A stretch of 64,000 bases of DNA from NCBI RefSeq assembly GCF_014650955.1, contig NZ_BMVY01000019.1:1-64000 (forward strand). The letters are read 5' to 3'. The stretch is from Streptomyces tauricus. Lineage in GTDB: Bacteria; Actinomycetota; Actinomycetes; Streptomycetales; Streptomycetaceae. The notes beneath the pieces were generated by a model that saw only the letters and a list, made by a program, of their open reading frames with translations, was not told the origin of the DNA and did not search any database. Positions within the stretch are counted from its first letter, which is position 1. Every line of letters begins with the position of its first letter. A program made the translations under genes and the position numbers. Positions 9,109 to 16,822 of the stretch are shown in pieces.

Positions 9109-10765
9109 TCCCGGCGGACCCGGGGACGCTCTTGTCGAGCGGCGCGTCGAGTGACGTATCGAGTGACGTGTCGCGCCGAGCGCCGAGTGACGTGTCGAGC
9201 GGCGCGTCAGTCGCCACACCGGGCACGGCGGAGGTCCCCGGCGCCGGCGTCACGGCCTGCCGCCTCAGCAGCAGCGTGGCCGCCACGGCGGCGGCGACCA
9301 TCACGGCGGCGGCGATGGCCGCGTTGAGGTTCAGCCCGTGGACGAACGCCTCCCGGGCCCCGTCCAGCAGCCCGGACCGTGCGGGTTCCGGCAGTTGCTG
9401 GGCCACCTCGGAGGCTCCGCCCAGCGTCTCGCGAGCGGCCTGCAGCGCCTCCGGCGGCATCCCGGACGGCACGGTGTCCCGCACGTCGGTCCGGTAGATC
9501 GCGGCGCCGATGCTTCCCAGGATCGCGACGCCCAGCGCGGCACCGAGCTGGTTGGCGGTCTCCGACAGCGCCGACGCCGCTCCGGCACGCTCCGGCGGAG
9601 CCGCGCCGAGGATCATGTCGGCGGTCAGCGTCAGCGCGACACCGAGTCCGACGGCGACCCCGACGACCCCGCCCACCAGGACCGCGAGGTGCGAGTGCAC
9701 ACCGACCTGAGTCAGCACGAGGAACCCGACGGCCGTGATCAGCAGCCCGGTGGACACGATGTACACCGGACGCACCGTGCGGGCGACCCCCGTCGCGATC
9801 GTGGTGGCGAAGGCCACCGCCACCGGCGCGGGCAGCGACCACAGCGCGGCCTCCAACGGGCCCATGCCGCGCACGAGTTGCAGCCACTGCGTCGAGAACA
9901 GGGCGAATCCGACCAGCGCGAAGAACGCCACCACGTTCACCGCCATCGGCGCCGAGAAGGCGCGTACACGGAACAGGTTCAGGTCGATCAGGGGATCGCG
10001 CACCGTGCGCTGCCGCTGGACGAACGCCGCGCCGATCAGCGGTCCGGCGAGCAGCGCCGCCACCGCGAGCGCGCTCACGCCGTCCTGCGCCAGCGACTTG
10101 ATCCCGTAGATCACCGGAAGCACGGCGCCGAGCGACAGCACCGCGCTGAGCAGGTCGAACCCGCCGGGCCGTGGATCGCGGTACTCGGGGATCAGCGCCG
10201 GGGCGAGTGCCAGGAGCAGCACCATCGCCGGGACGTTGATCAGGAACACCGAGCCCCACCAGAAGTGGTCCAGCAGCACCCCGGACACCAGCGGCCCGAG
10301 CGCGGCCCCGCCGGCGAACCCGGCCGTCCAGATCGCGATCGCGGTACGCCGCTGGGCGACGTCCTGGAACATGTTGCGGATGAGCGCCAGCGTGGACGGA
10401 GCGAGGATCGCCCCCGCCACCCCCAGCAGCGCGCGGGTGCCGATGAGCGTCTCGGCGCTGCCCGCGTAGGCGGCGGCGACGGACGCGGCGCCGAACAGCG
10501 CGGCGCCGGTCATCAGCAGCCGGCGGCGCCCGAACCGGTCCCCGAGCACGCCCATCGTGATCAGCAGGCCGGCGAGCAGGAACCCGTAGATGTCGAGGAT
10601 CCACAGCTGCTGGACGCTGCTCGGCTCCAGCGACGCGGTGATGAACGGGACGGCGAGGTAGAGGACCGAGATGTCCATCGAGATGAGCAGATTGGCCAGG
10701 ACCAGGACGGCGAGCCCCACCCACTCTCGCCGCCCGGCCAGCTGGGGTGATGCGGTGGTGGACAT
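9104..10765 (-). CDS. MFS drug exporter, DHA2/EmrB-QacA type
   Basis: This is a 553-residue, strongly hydrophobic protein with about 14 predicted membrane segments, the usual number for DHA2 proton-coupled exporters. The motif DRFGRRR after the second segment is the MFS motif A. The ATG at 10765 has a GGAGG six bases upstream, so I prefer it to the ATG seven codons earlier. It lies 66 bases downstream of the adenylation gene on the same strand and is probably in the same transcript, which points to export of the macrolactam or self-resistance. The last ~35 residues are a repeat tail rich in LDTSL, encoded by tandem GTCGAGTGACGT-type units, and may be non-functional. Confidence 0.9.
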   Translation of the reverse strand: MSTTASPQLAGRREWVGLAVLVLANLLISMDISVLYLAVPFITASLEPSSVQQLWILDIYGFLLAGLLITMGVLGDRFGRRRLLMTGAALFGAASVAAAYAGSAETLIGTRALLGVAGAILAPSTLALIRNMFQDVAQRRTAIAIWTAGFAGGAALGPLVSGVLLDHFWWGSVFLINVPAMVLLLALAPALIPEYRDPRPGGFDLLSAVLSLGAVLPVIYGIKSLAQDGVSALAVAALLAGPLIGAAFVQRQRTVRDPLIDLNLFRVRAFSAPMAVNVVAFFALVGFALFSTQWLQLVRGMGPLEAALWSLPAPVAVAFATTIATGVARTVRPVYIVSTGLLITAVGFLVLTQVGVHSHLAVLVGGVVGVAVGLGVALTLTADMILGAAPPERAGAASALSETANQLGAALGVAILGSIGAAIYRTDVRDTVPSGMPPEALQAARETLGGASEVAQQLPEPARSGLLDGAREAFVHGLNLNAAIAAAVMVAAAVAATLLLRRQAVTPAPGTSAVPGVATDAPLDTSLGARRDTSLDTSLDAPLDKSVPGSAGS

Positions 10766-10831
10766 TGATCCTCCGTCGGGAGACATGGTCGGTCGGAGCC
10801 CGGCCGCCCTGGGCGGACCGGGGTGGTTCGC

Positions 10832-12475
10832 TCAGGGCCCGCCGGACGTGCCCGACGTGCCGGACGTGCGGGACGTGCCGGCCGTCGCCGTGAGCAGGGA
10901 TCGGTCGATCTTGCGGTTGGCGTTGAGGGGGAAGGACTCGACATGGCGGAACGCCCGCGGCAGCATCCCCTCGGGCAGCACCCGCCGCAGTTGCCCGGCG
11001 AGTACGACGGGGGAGACGGGGACGCCGGTGTAGAACACCACCAGCTCCAGTCCGCCCCCGCCCGCGGGGCGGGTCACGGTCACCGCGTCCTCGACCCCGG
11101 CGCACGAGCGGACGGCGTCGTCGACCTCGGCGAGTTCGACCCGCCATCCCTGGATCTGCACCTGGGCGTCCAGCCTGCCCAGGTAGACCAGTTCACCGTC
11201 CGCCAGCCGGCGGACGCGATCACCGGTGCGGTACCAGGTCCGGCCCCCGTACCGGAGGAAGCGGCCCTCGTCGTCCGCGGGGTCCAGGTAACCGGCCGTC
11301 ATCTGCGGGCCGGTGACACACAGTTCGCCCTCGGCTTCCGTGGGCGCCCCGTCGGGGCCGAGCAGCAGGTGGTCGTGGCCCTCGTGCACGGTCCCGATCG
11401 GCACCTGGCCGTTCACCCCGAGGGCGGGTGAGCGCTGTGGCGACCAGCGGTGACCGGTGACGGTGACGGTGAGTTCGGTCGGGCCGTACAGGTTCTCCAC
11501 GGTCGAACGGGACGCGGCGCCCTGCCAGTCGGCGGCGTCCGCGCAGCGCAGCGCCTCACCGGCGAACAGGCTCCAGCGCAGTGACGGCATCGCCGCGGGC
11601 GCCAGGCCCCCCATCCGCCGGACGAGGGCGACGGCGCTCGGCGTGGAGAACCACACGCTCATGCCGCGCTCGGCGACGAACGCGGGCAGATCGGTGTAGG
11701 CGCGCACAGGCACCGTGTGCACACTCGCGCCGGCCCCCCAGGCGCAGAACAGGTCGAACATCGCGCAGTCGAAGTTCAGCCCGAAGGTCTGCGAGAAGAC
11801 GTCCTCGGGACCGAAGTCGTAGCGGGCGTCCAGCAGCGAGAAGTAGTGGTGCGTGCTCGCGTGCGTGATCGGCACACCTTTGGGGCGGCCGGTCGAACCC
11901 GAGGTGAAGAGCATGTAGGCGAGGTCACCGGGCGCGACGGGGCGCGGTGCGCTCAGGGCGTCGCGCGCACGGACGGGGATCAGCGGGAAGCGGCCGGTGG
12001 TCCCGGGTTCGCCCGTCAGTACCGGGACGTCGTCCAGGTGGGCCGCCTCGACGCCGGCCAGCCCATCGACGGCCTCCCGGTCGGCAGCCCTCGCGTCGGC
12101 CGTCTCCAGGCCGGCCGCTTCCAGGGCGGCCAGCCCGGCCCCGTCGGCGATCACCGCCGAGACCCCCGCCGCCGCCAGCATCCGCCGGGTGCGGACCGGG
12201 GGGAAGTCCGGGGCGAGCGGTACGGCGGCCGCACCGGCGTACAGCGTCGCGAGCAGGCCGGCGTAGGACGTTGAGCCCTTCTCCGCCAGTACGCCGACGG
12301 CCCGGGGCGGTCCGGCCGGCGCGGCCAGCAGCGCGCCCGCCCAGGCGAGTGCCCGCTCGTGGAGGGCCTCGTAGGTCACGGCCCCGGCGTCGGCCCGGAA
12401 CGCGGGACGCCTGGGGGAGGCGGCCAGGCCGCGCAGGAAGCGCGCGTGCAGCGCGTGTGCGGGAATCCCAGTCAT
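10832..12475 (-). CDS. Stand-alone adenylation enzyme, VinM/DltA-like (amino acid activation onto a carrier-bound beta-amino acid)
   Basis: A 547-residue ANL-superfamily enzyme without a fused carrier. Visible motifs are LFTSGSTGRPKG (A3), the pocket strand NFDCAMFD with the conserved Asp that holds an amino group, LYGPTEL (A5), YRTGDR (A7) and a C-terminal NANRKID with the catalytic Lys (A10). The overall type resembles DltA and the VinM/IdnL7 group, which in macrolactam pathways attach an alanine-like residue to the amine of the carrier-bound starter as a temporary cap. That role is inference from the neighbourhood (second adenylation enzyme, ACP, VinK-like acyltransferase). Which of the two adenylation enzymes handles the beta-amino acid is not settled here. 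The C-terminus has a TSGTSGTSGG low-complexity tail. Confidence 0.82.
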   Translation of the reverse strand: MTGIPAHALHARFLRGLAASPRRPAFRADAGAVTYEALHERALAWAGALLAAPAGPPRAVGVLAEKGSTSYAGLLATLYAGAAAVPLAPDFPPVRTRRMLAAAGVSAVIADGAGLAALEAAGLETADARAADREAVDGLAGVEAAHLDDVPVLTGEPGTTGRFPLIPVRARDALSAPRPVAPGDLAYMLFTSGSTGRPKGVPITHASTHHYFSLLDARYDFGPEDVFSQTFGLNFDCAMFDLFCAWGAGASVHTVPVRAYTDLPAFVAERGMSVWFSTPSAVALVRRMGGLAPAAMPSLRWSLFAGEALRCADAADWQGAASRSTVENLYGPTELTVTVTGHRWSPQRSPALGVNGQVPIGTVHEGHDHLLLGPDGAPTEAEGELCVTGPQMTAGYLDPADDEGRFLRYGGRTWYRTGDRVRRLADGELVYLGRLDAQVQIQGWRVELAEVDDAVRSCAGVEDAVTVTRPAGGGGLELVVFYTGVPVSPVVLAGQLRRVLPEGMLPRAFRHVESFPLNANRKIDRSLLTATAGTSRTSGTSGTSGGP

Positions 12476-12491
12476 TCTGTCATCCGCGGAA

Positions 12492-12536
12492 AGGGGTTGA
12501 TAAGGGTTGTCCGCCGCGCGGACGGCTGCTTAGCGT
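12492..12536 (+). promoter_or_regulatory. Cluster operator A with putative -10 (drives the discrete ACP)
   Basis: AGGGGTTGATAAGGGTTG at 12492-12509 consists of two G-rich half-sites 10 bp apart. A Streptomyces-like -10 hexamer TAGCGT follows at 12531-12536, leaving a 21-bp gap. The site lies in the divergent gap between the adenylation gene (start 12475) and the ACP (start 12617). It is 16/18 identical to the site at 15710. The half-site nearest the promoter falls where a -35 box would be, suggesting an activator site. Confidence 0.65.
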
Positions 12537-12616
12537 GGTCCACGGAACACGTCATTTCCGCGGCCCGAAATCATGGCCCGACACCTGATCATGACCCGAC
12601 CCCTTCAGGAGTGCGT

Positions 12617-12865
12617 ATGTGGGATTCTCGATTCGAGGAGCTGCTGCGGCAACGGCTGCCTTTCCTCTCGGCAGGTGACTCGCTGGCCCGTGACAGCAGT
12701 CTGCGTGATTTCGGCCTGGATTCCATGGGCGCGGTCGAACTGCTCGCGTCGCTGGAGAACACGTTCCAGGTGCGGTTCGTGGACGAAGCGCTCGACATGG
12801 CCAACTTCGCCACGCCCGGCACACTGTGGACGACCCTGTCCCGGATGCGGGAAACGGCCGCCTGA
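12617..12865 (+). CDS. Discrete acyl carrier protein (VinL-like)
   Basis: An 82-residue acidic protein, the usual size of a free ACP. The phosphopantetheine site is GLDSMGAVELL. The ATG at 12617 has CAGGAG seven bases upstream. It stands between two adenylation enzymes and a discrete acyltransferase, the arrangement used in beta-amino acid macrolactam pathways to carry the starter before transfer to the first PKS ACP. The gene is transcribed alone from the operator A promoter and faces the convergent acyltransferase gene. Confidence 0.9.
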   Translation: MWDSRFEELLRQRLPFLSAGDSLARDSSLRDFGLDSMGAVELLASLENTFQVRFVDEALDMANFATPGTLWTTLSRMRETAA

Positions 12866-12957
12866 AATCCCGTCCGAAAAAGAACCGTCCAGATCAAGGC
12901 CCGGCCGAAACGCCGACGGGATGTGCGCGCTCTTCTCATGGGCGCTTTTCGCAGTGA

Positions 12958-13905
12958 TCATACGGCGACGTCCCGGCGGCGCGGCCGCATGGCCACCTCC
13001 GGTTTGAGCGCGACGACCTCGAAGTGGTCGGTCACGCACCGCACCCGCCCCCACAGGTTGTCGGGACCGCACACATGGAGTGTGCCGACGCCGAGGTCCC
13101 GCAGGGTCCGCATCACCGCCGGCCACCGCACCGGCCGCACCGCCGCGTCCAGCAACAGGGTGCGCAGTTCGCCGCCCGACCGCAGCAGCGATCCGTCGTG
13201 GTCGGACACGACCGGAAGCGCCGGGTCGCCGAAGCCGACGTCCGCGTACACCTCGCTCTCCAGCGTCTCCCGCAGAGCGCGGAACGCGCCGGAGTGCATG
13301 GGCGGACGCATCGTGGACAGGGGCAGTCCGCCCAGTGCGCGCAGCCGCGCGTTCAGCCAGTCCAGCCGGTGCTCACGCACCGAGAGCATGTAGAAGTCGT
13401 GGTCGACGTAGCAGGAGACGTCGTACCAGTCGCCCCGGTCGTCCAGCTCGCTCAGCAGCTCGGCCAGTCTGTCCTCGGGGGTGCGGGCGAACGACTGGGT
13501 GACCACGTCGCGGTGTTCACGGGCGAAGTACTCCTCGATGCGCCGGCCCGTCAGGGCGGTCAGCCGCACCGCCTCGGAGAAGTCGAGCGCGCCCGAGCGC
13601 ACCGCCGCGGGAGTCCCGCCGAAGCTCGGCCCGGCGTAGACCACCGGCTCGGCCCCGAGTGTCTCGGTCGCCCATTCCGCCATGGCCAGACAGTTCACCA
13701 GGAACGCTATCCGTGCGGATTCCTCGTAATCACCTTCGGCGGCCCGGAAACGGTCGAGAAGTGAATATCCGAGCACCTCGTCCGCCTCAGCCGACAGGCG
13801 ACGGGCGGTCGGGTTCATGAGCATGAATTTCCCGACGTTCGAGAAACTCGCGGGACTGATCGCGGGAAAGATCATCGCGGCTTCCGTACGGAGGCCGGTA
13901 TCCAT
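12958..13905 (-). CDS. Discrete acyltransferase, VinK-like (moves the aminoacyl starter between ACPs)
   Basis: A 315-residue protein of the malonyltransferase fold. The nucleophile motif is GPSFGG (Ser94) rather than GHSxG, and the second catalytic residue is likely His204 in PPMHSGAF. Lack of the usual His before Ser and of the Arg/HAFH malonyl signature argues against a malonyl-CoA transferase. VinK of the vicenistatin pathway transfers a dipeptidyl group from the stand-alone ACP VinL to the loading ACP of the PKS; the same partners are present here (free ACP at 12617, loading ACP at 16823). The ATG at 13905 is preceded by GGAG at nine bases and is chosen over the one 20 codons upstream. 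Substrate assignment is inference. Confidence 0.85.
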   Translation of the reverse strand: MDTGLRTEAAMIFPAISPASFSNVGKFMLMNPTARRLSAEADEVLGYSLLDRFRAAEGDYEESARIAFLVNCLAMAEWATETLGAEPVVYAGPSFGGTPAAVRSGALDFSEAVRLTALTGRRIEEYFAREHRDVVTQSFARTPEDRLAELLSELDDRGDWYDVSCYVDHDFYMLSVREHRLDWLNARLRALGGLPLSTMRPPMHSGAFRALRETLESEVYADVGFGDPALPVVSDHDGSLLRSGGELRTLLLDAAVRPVRWPAVMRTLRDLGVGTLHVCGPDNLWGRVRCVTDHFEVVALKPEVAMRPRRRDVAV

Positions 13906-13983
13906 ATGTCTTTCTCTCCTCGAAAGTAGGAACTGCCGTTGGTAGGGTGGTTGCCAAGTCTGCACGTCATCCCCGCACCGGCA

Positions 13984-14001
13984 GTACCCCTAATGCCCCC
14001 T
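13984..14001 (-). promoter_or_regulatory. Cluster operator B (drives the VinK-like gene)
   Basis: Read on the minus strand the site is AGGGGGCATTAGGGGTAC, two G-rich half-sites 10 bp apart. A CAGACT hexamer follows after 21 bases, toward the acyltransferase gene starting at 13905. The site lies in the divergent gap with the second adenylation gene (start 14111). Confidence 0.6.
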
Positions 14002-14110
14002 AAGCGGCGGCCTACTGTCCGGCGCGCCTTGTACGGCCCGTTCGCGCCATGGTAGGGAAGCCTCTTAATTGCCGATTCGCGCGCTTTGCTCGTCAGTAGA
14101 GGTGACCCGG

Positions 14111-15721
14111 ATGAGTGTGAACAAGAAACGGCCGGCCCGTGTACGGAACACGGTCGACAACCTTTATCGCCATCTGATGGAAGCCGGCGCGGCCACGCCC
14201 GGCAAACCCGCCGTGATCGAACTCGCGGACAGCGGCGACGGCGTCGCGACGACCAGCTACGGGCAGTTGCGGGAGCGGGTCGAGACCTACGCCGACGAAC
14301 TCGGCGACCTGGGCCTGGACGTCGGTGACCGGGTCGTCCTGGAGTCCGACACCTCGGCGTCGGCGATCGCGCTGTACCTGGCCTGCTGCCTGCTCGGCCT
14401 GCCGTTCGTCCCGGTGAGCCCCGAGACCCCCACCAAGCGGCTGCTGTCGATCATCGACAGCGCGCGGCCCGCCCTGTACCTGCAGACCGTGCACGGGGTC
14501 CGCGACGGCATTCCGCCCGAGGTCGGCACCGCCCGGTTCGGCCCCGACGGGCTGACGGTCGGGCGCGCGCCGCAGCCCAGGATCCGGCACCGGCGGGAGG
14601 TCGTACCCACGGACCCGGCGTACATCATCTTCACCTCCGGCACGACCGGCCGGCCCAAGGGCGTGGTGATGAGCCACCGCGCCAACACCGCGTTCTTCCG
14701 CGCGGTCCGCGGGCTCGGCCTCCTCACGCCGGACGACCGCGTCGCCACCACGTCACCGCTCCAGTTCGACTTCTCCCTGCTCGACATCGGCATGGCGCTC
14801 GGCGCCGGGGCGACCGTGGTCGCGGTGCCCCGCGACCGGCTGCGCTGGCCGCGGCGGTTCCTCGGCTTCCTCCGCGACGCGGGCGCGACCCACGTGCACG
14901 GAGTGCCCTCCATCTGGCGGCCGGTGCTGCGCACCGAGCCGGACGCGCTGGCGGAGCTGCGCCTGCGGGGGTTGCTGTTCTGCGGCGAGGAGTTCCCGCT
15001 GGGCGAACTGCGCCGCTTCCAGGAACTGTCGCCTTCGACGCGGATCATCAACTGCTACGGGGCCACCGAGTCGATGGCGTGCTCGTTCACCGATGTGCCC
15101 GCCCCGCTGCCCGAGGACCTGGAACGGCTGTCCATCGGCTTCGCGCATCCGGGCGCCGAGATGATGCTCGCCGACGAACGCGGCCGGCCGGTCACCCGGC
15201 CCGGCGACGTGGGGGAGATCTACCTGCGCGGCCCCTCGCTGTTCAGCGGCTACTGGAACGACCCCGAGGCCACCCGGGCGGCGCTCGTGCCCGACCCGCT
15301 GAACCCGGCCTCGGGCCAGATCGTGTTCCGCACCGGCGACCTCGCGCACCAGGGACCGGACGGGGAGATGTACTTCCGCTCCCGCGCCGACTCGCAGGTC
15401 CAGATCCGCGGGAACCGCGTCGAACTCGCCGAGGTGCAGCGCCGGCTCATGGACTTCCCCGGCGTCGCCGCCGCGGTCGCCATGGTGGTGCCCGGCTCCG
15501 GCAGCGACCCGGTGCTGTGCGCCTTCGCCGTCATGGAACGCGGCGTGCCCGAACCCGGCCGCCGCGAACTGCGCGCCCACTGCGCGGAAGCGCTGCCCGA
15601 CTACATGGTGCCGCAGGAACTCCACGTCCTGGAGGAACTGCCCGTCACCGAGAACGGCAAAGTCGACAGGGCGGTGCTGGCCGCACGGCTCACCACCCCG
15701 ACGTCCTTTAGGGGCCGATAA
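14111..15721 (+). CDS. Stand-alone adenylation enzyme, VinN-like (candidate beta-amino acid:ACP ligase)
   Basis: A 536-residue ANL enzyme with IFTSGTTGRPKG (A3), the pocket strand LQFDFSLLDI, NCYGATES (A5), FRTGDLA (A7) and ENGKVDR with the catalytic Lys (A10). I chose the ATG at 14111, preceded by GAGGTG at eight bases, over an earlier ATG at 14069 with no ribosome site. In vicenistatin-type clusters VinN-like enzymes load a beta-amino acid on a free ACP, with a pocket Asp placed for a beta-amine. Position next to the VinK-like gene and the ACP fits that role, but the substrate cannot be read with confidence. The TAA stop is inside operator C of the next transcript. Confidence 0.82.
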   Translation: MSVNKKRPARVRNTVDNLYRHLMEAGAATPGKPAVIELADSGDGVATTSYGQLRERVETYADELGDLGLDVGDRVVLESDTSASAIALYLACCLLGLPFVPVSPETPTKRLLSIIDSARPALYLQTVHGVRDGIPPEVGTARFGPDGLTVGRAPQPRIRHRREVVPTDPAYIIFTSGTTGRPKGVVMSHRANTAFFRAVRGLGLLTPDDRVATTSPLQFDFSLLDIGMALGAGATVVAVPRDRLRWPRRFLGFLRDAGATHVHGVPSIWRPVLRTEPDALAELRLRGLLFCGEEFPLGELRRFQELSPSTRIINCYGATESMACSFTDVPAPLPEDLERLSIGFAHPGAEMMLADERGRPVTRPGDVGEIYLRGPSLFSGYWNDPEATRAALVPDPLNPASGQIVFRTGDLAHQGPDGEMYFRSRADSQVQIRGNRVELAEVQRRLMDFPGVAAAVAMVVPGSGSDPVLCAFAVMERGVPEPGRRELRAHCAEALPDYMVPQELHVLEELPVTENGKVDRAVLAARLTTPTSFRGR

Positions 15722-15753
15722 GGGTTGGTGGCCGTCGGGGCCCCCGGTAGCGT
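15710..15753 (+). promoter_or_regulatory. Cluster operator C with putative -10 (drives NmrA-like gene and large PKS)
   Basis: AGGGGCCGATAAGGGTTG at 15710-15727 differs from operator A at two positions only. After 20 bases comes the same -10-like hexamer, TAGCGT (15748-15753). The operator overlaps the stop codon of the adenylation gene, and the next start is at 15898, so the leader would be about 140 bases. Confidence 0.65.
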
Positions 15754-15897
15754 TCGGCGCGAACGGTGCATTGGCTCAACGAAATAGCCGCCGTATTCCC
15801 GCCACTTGGCTTCGCCGGCCGTGCCTCGCTCTTTTCCGTGGCCGACTGTGACGCCACATTTCCCATTCCGAACGCGGACAAGACACGGAGAAATGAG

Positions 15898-16761
15898 ATG
15901 AAGGTATTCGTCACTGCTGGAACGGGCGTCGTGGGGACGGCTCTGGTCAGCGAGCTGCGGTCCCGCGACGTCGAGGTCTCGGTGCTGACCCGCAGCGCCG
16001 CGAAGGCCGAGGCGCTGCCCGAGGGCGTACGCGGCGTCGTCGGCGACCTGCTCGACTACAAGCTGCTGCTGGAGGAGTTCGCCGCCGCCGACGCGGTGTT
16101 CCTCAACCTGCCCGTCGGCGAGGCCGAGACCTACCAGGGGCTCCTCGCGGTGGACGCCGCCCGGCGCAGCGGCGTCGGACACCTGGTGTACGTCTCCACC
16201 CAGGACCTGGAGAACCTGTTCACCCCGCCGCACTGCGGTGTCAAGGTCGCCGTGGAGAAGGCGCTGAAGGCCTCCGGCGTCCCGTACACGATCCTGCGCC
16301 GCAGCGAGCTGATGCAGAACGACATCGGCGCCAAGGACATGCTGCTCATGGGCGTGTACGGCATCCCCCTCGGTGAGATCGGCGTGTCCCGGGTGGACGT
16401 CCGCGACGTCGCCGAGGCGGCCGCGGTCGTCCTCACCACGCCCGGCCACGAGGGCCGCACCTACACCGTCACGGGCCCCGAGCCCGTCACCGGGCAGTTC
16501 GTCACCGACACCTGGAAGCGCGTGCTCGGCGTCGAGATCGCCTACGTCGGCGGTGACCTGGAGTCCTGCTCGCTGATCCTCAACCAGATGATGCCGCAGC
16601 ACCTCGCCCGCGACCTCTGGCTGATGTACGAGCACTACGACCACAACGGCTACGTCGCCGCGGCCGAGGACATCGAGGCCGTGACCAAGCTGCTGGGCCG
16701 CCCGCCGCGCTCCTTCACGGAGTTCGCCGAGGAGACGGCGCAGGCCTGGAAGGCGGCCTGA
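15898..16761 (+). CDS. NmrA-like atypical SDR (NAD(P)-binding oxidoreductase or sensor)
   Basis: A 287-residue protein starting MKVFVTAGTGVVGTALV, a Rossmann nucleotide-binding loop of the atypical short-chain dehydrogenase type. A VYVSTQD segment follows in the place of the catalytic Ser/Thr strand, but there is no clear Tyr-x3-Lys, as is usual in NmrA-like and nucleoside-sugar-epimerase-like relatives. The ATG at 15898 has GGAGA six bases upstream; an earlier in-frame ATG at 15766 lacks a site. It sits behind operator C, 61 bases before the large PKS, so it is likely co-transcribed. A redox step on the starter or product is possible; I do not recognise a specific function. Confidence 0.7.
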   Translation: MKVFVTAGTGVVGTALVSELRSRDVEVSVLTRSAAKAEALPEGVRGVVGDLLDYKLLLEEFAAADAVFLNLPVGEAETYQGLLAVDAARRSGVGHLVYVSTQDLENLFTPPHCGVKVAVEKALKASGVPYTILRRSELMQNDIGAKDMLLMGVYGIPLGEIGVSRVDVRDVAEAAAVVLTTPGHEGRTYTVTGPEPVTGQFVTDTWKRVLGVEIAYVGGDLESCSLILNQMMPQHLARDLWLMYEHYDHNGYVAAAEDIEAVTKLLGRPPRSFTEFAEETAQAWKAA

Positions 16762-16822
16762 CCCCGCGTCACGGGGCCGTGGAAGACGTCGGCGAACGGT
16801 GTCACGATCGTGGAGTGCGCGC

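Noticed and set aside
3127..9219. A 2030-codon open frame on the minus strand opposite the second PKS
   Set aside because: It mirrors the forward gene, has no recognisable domains and has the biased Gly/Arg/Gln composition of antisense frames in high-GC DNA. The same applies to the 2108-codon frame at 17684-24010 and the 1176-codon frame at 28770-32300.
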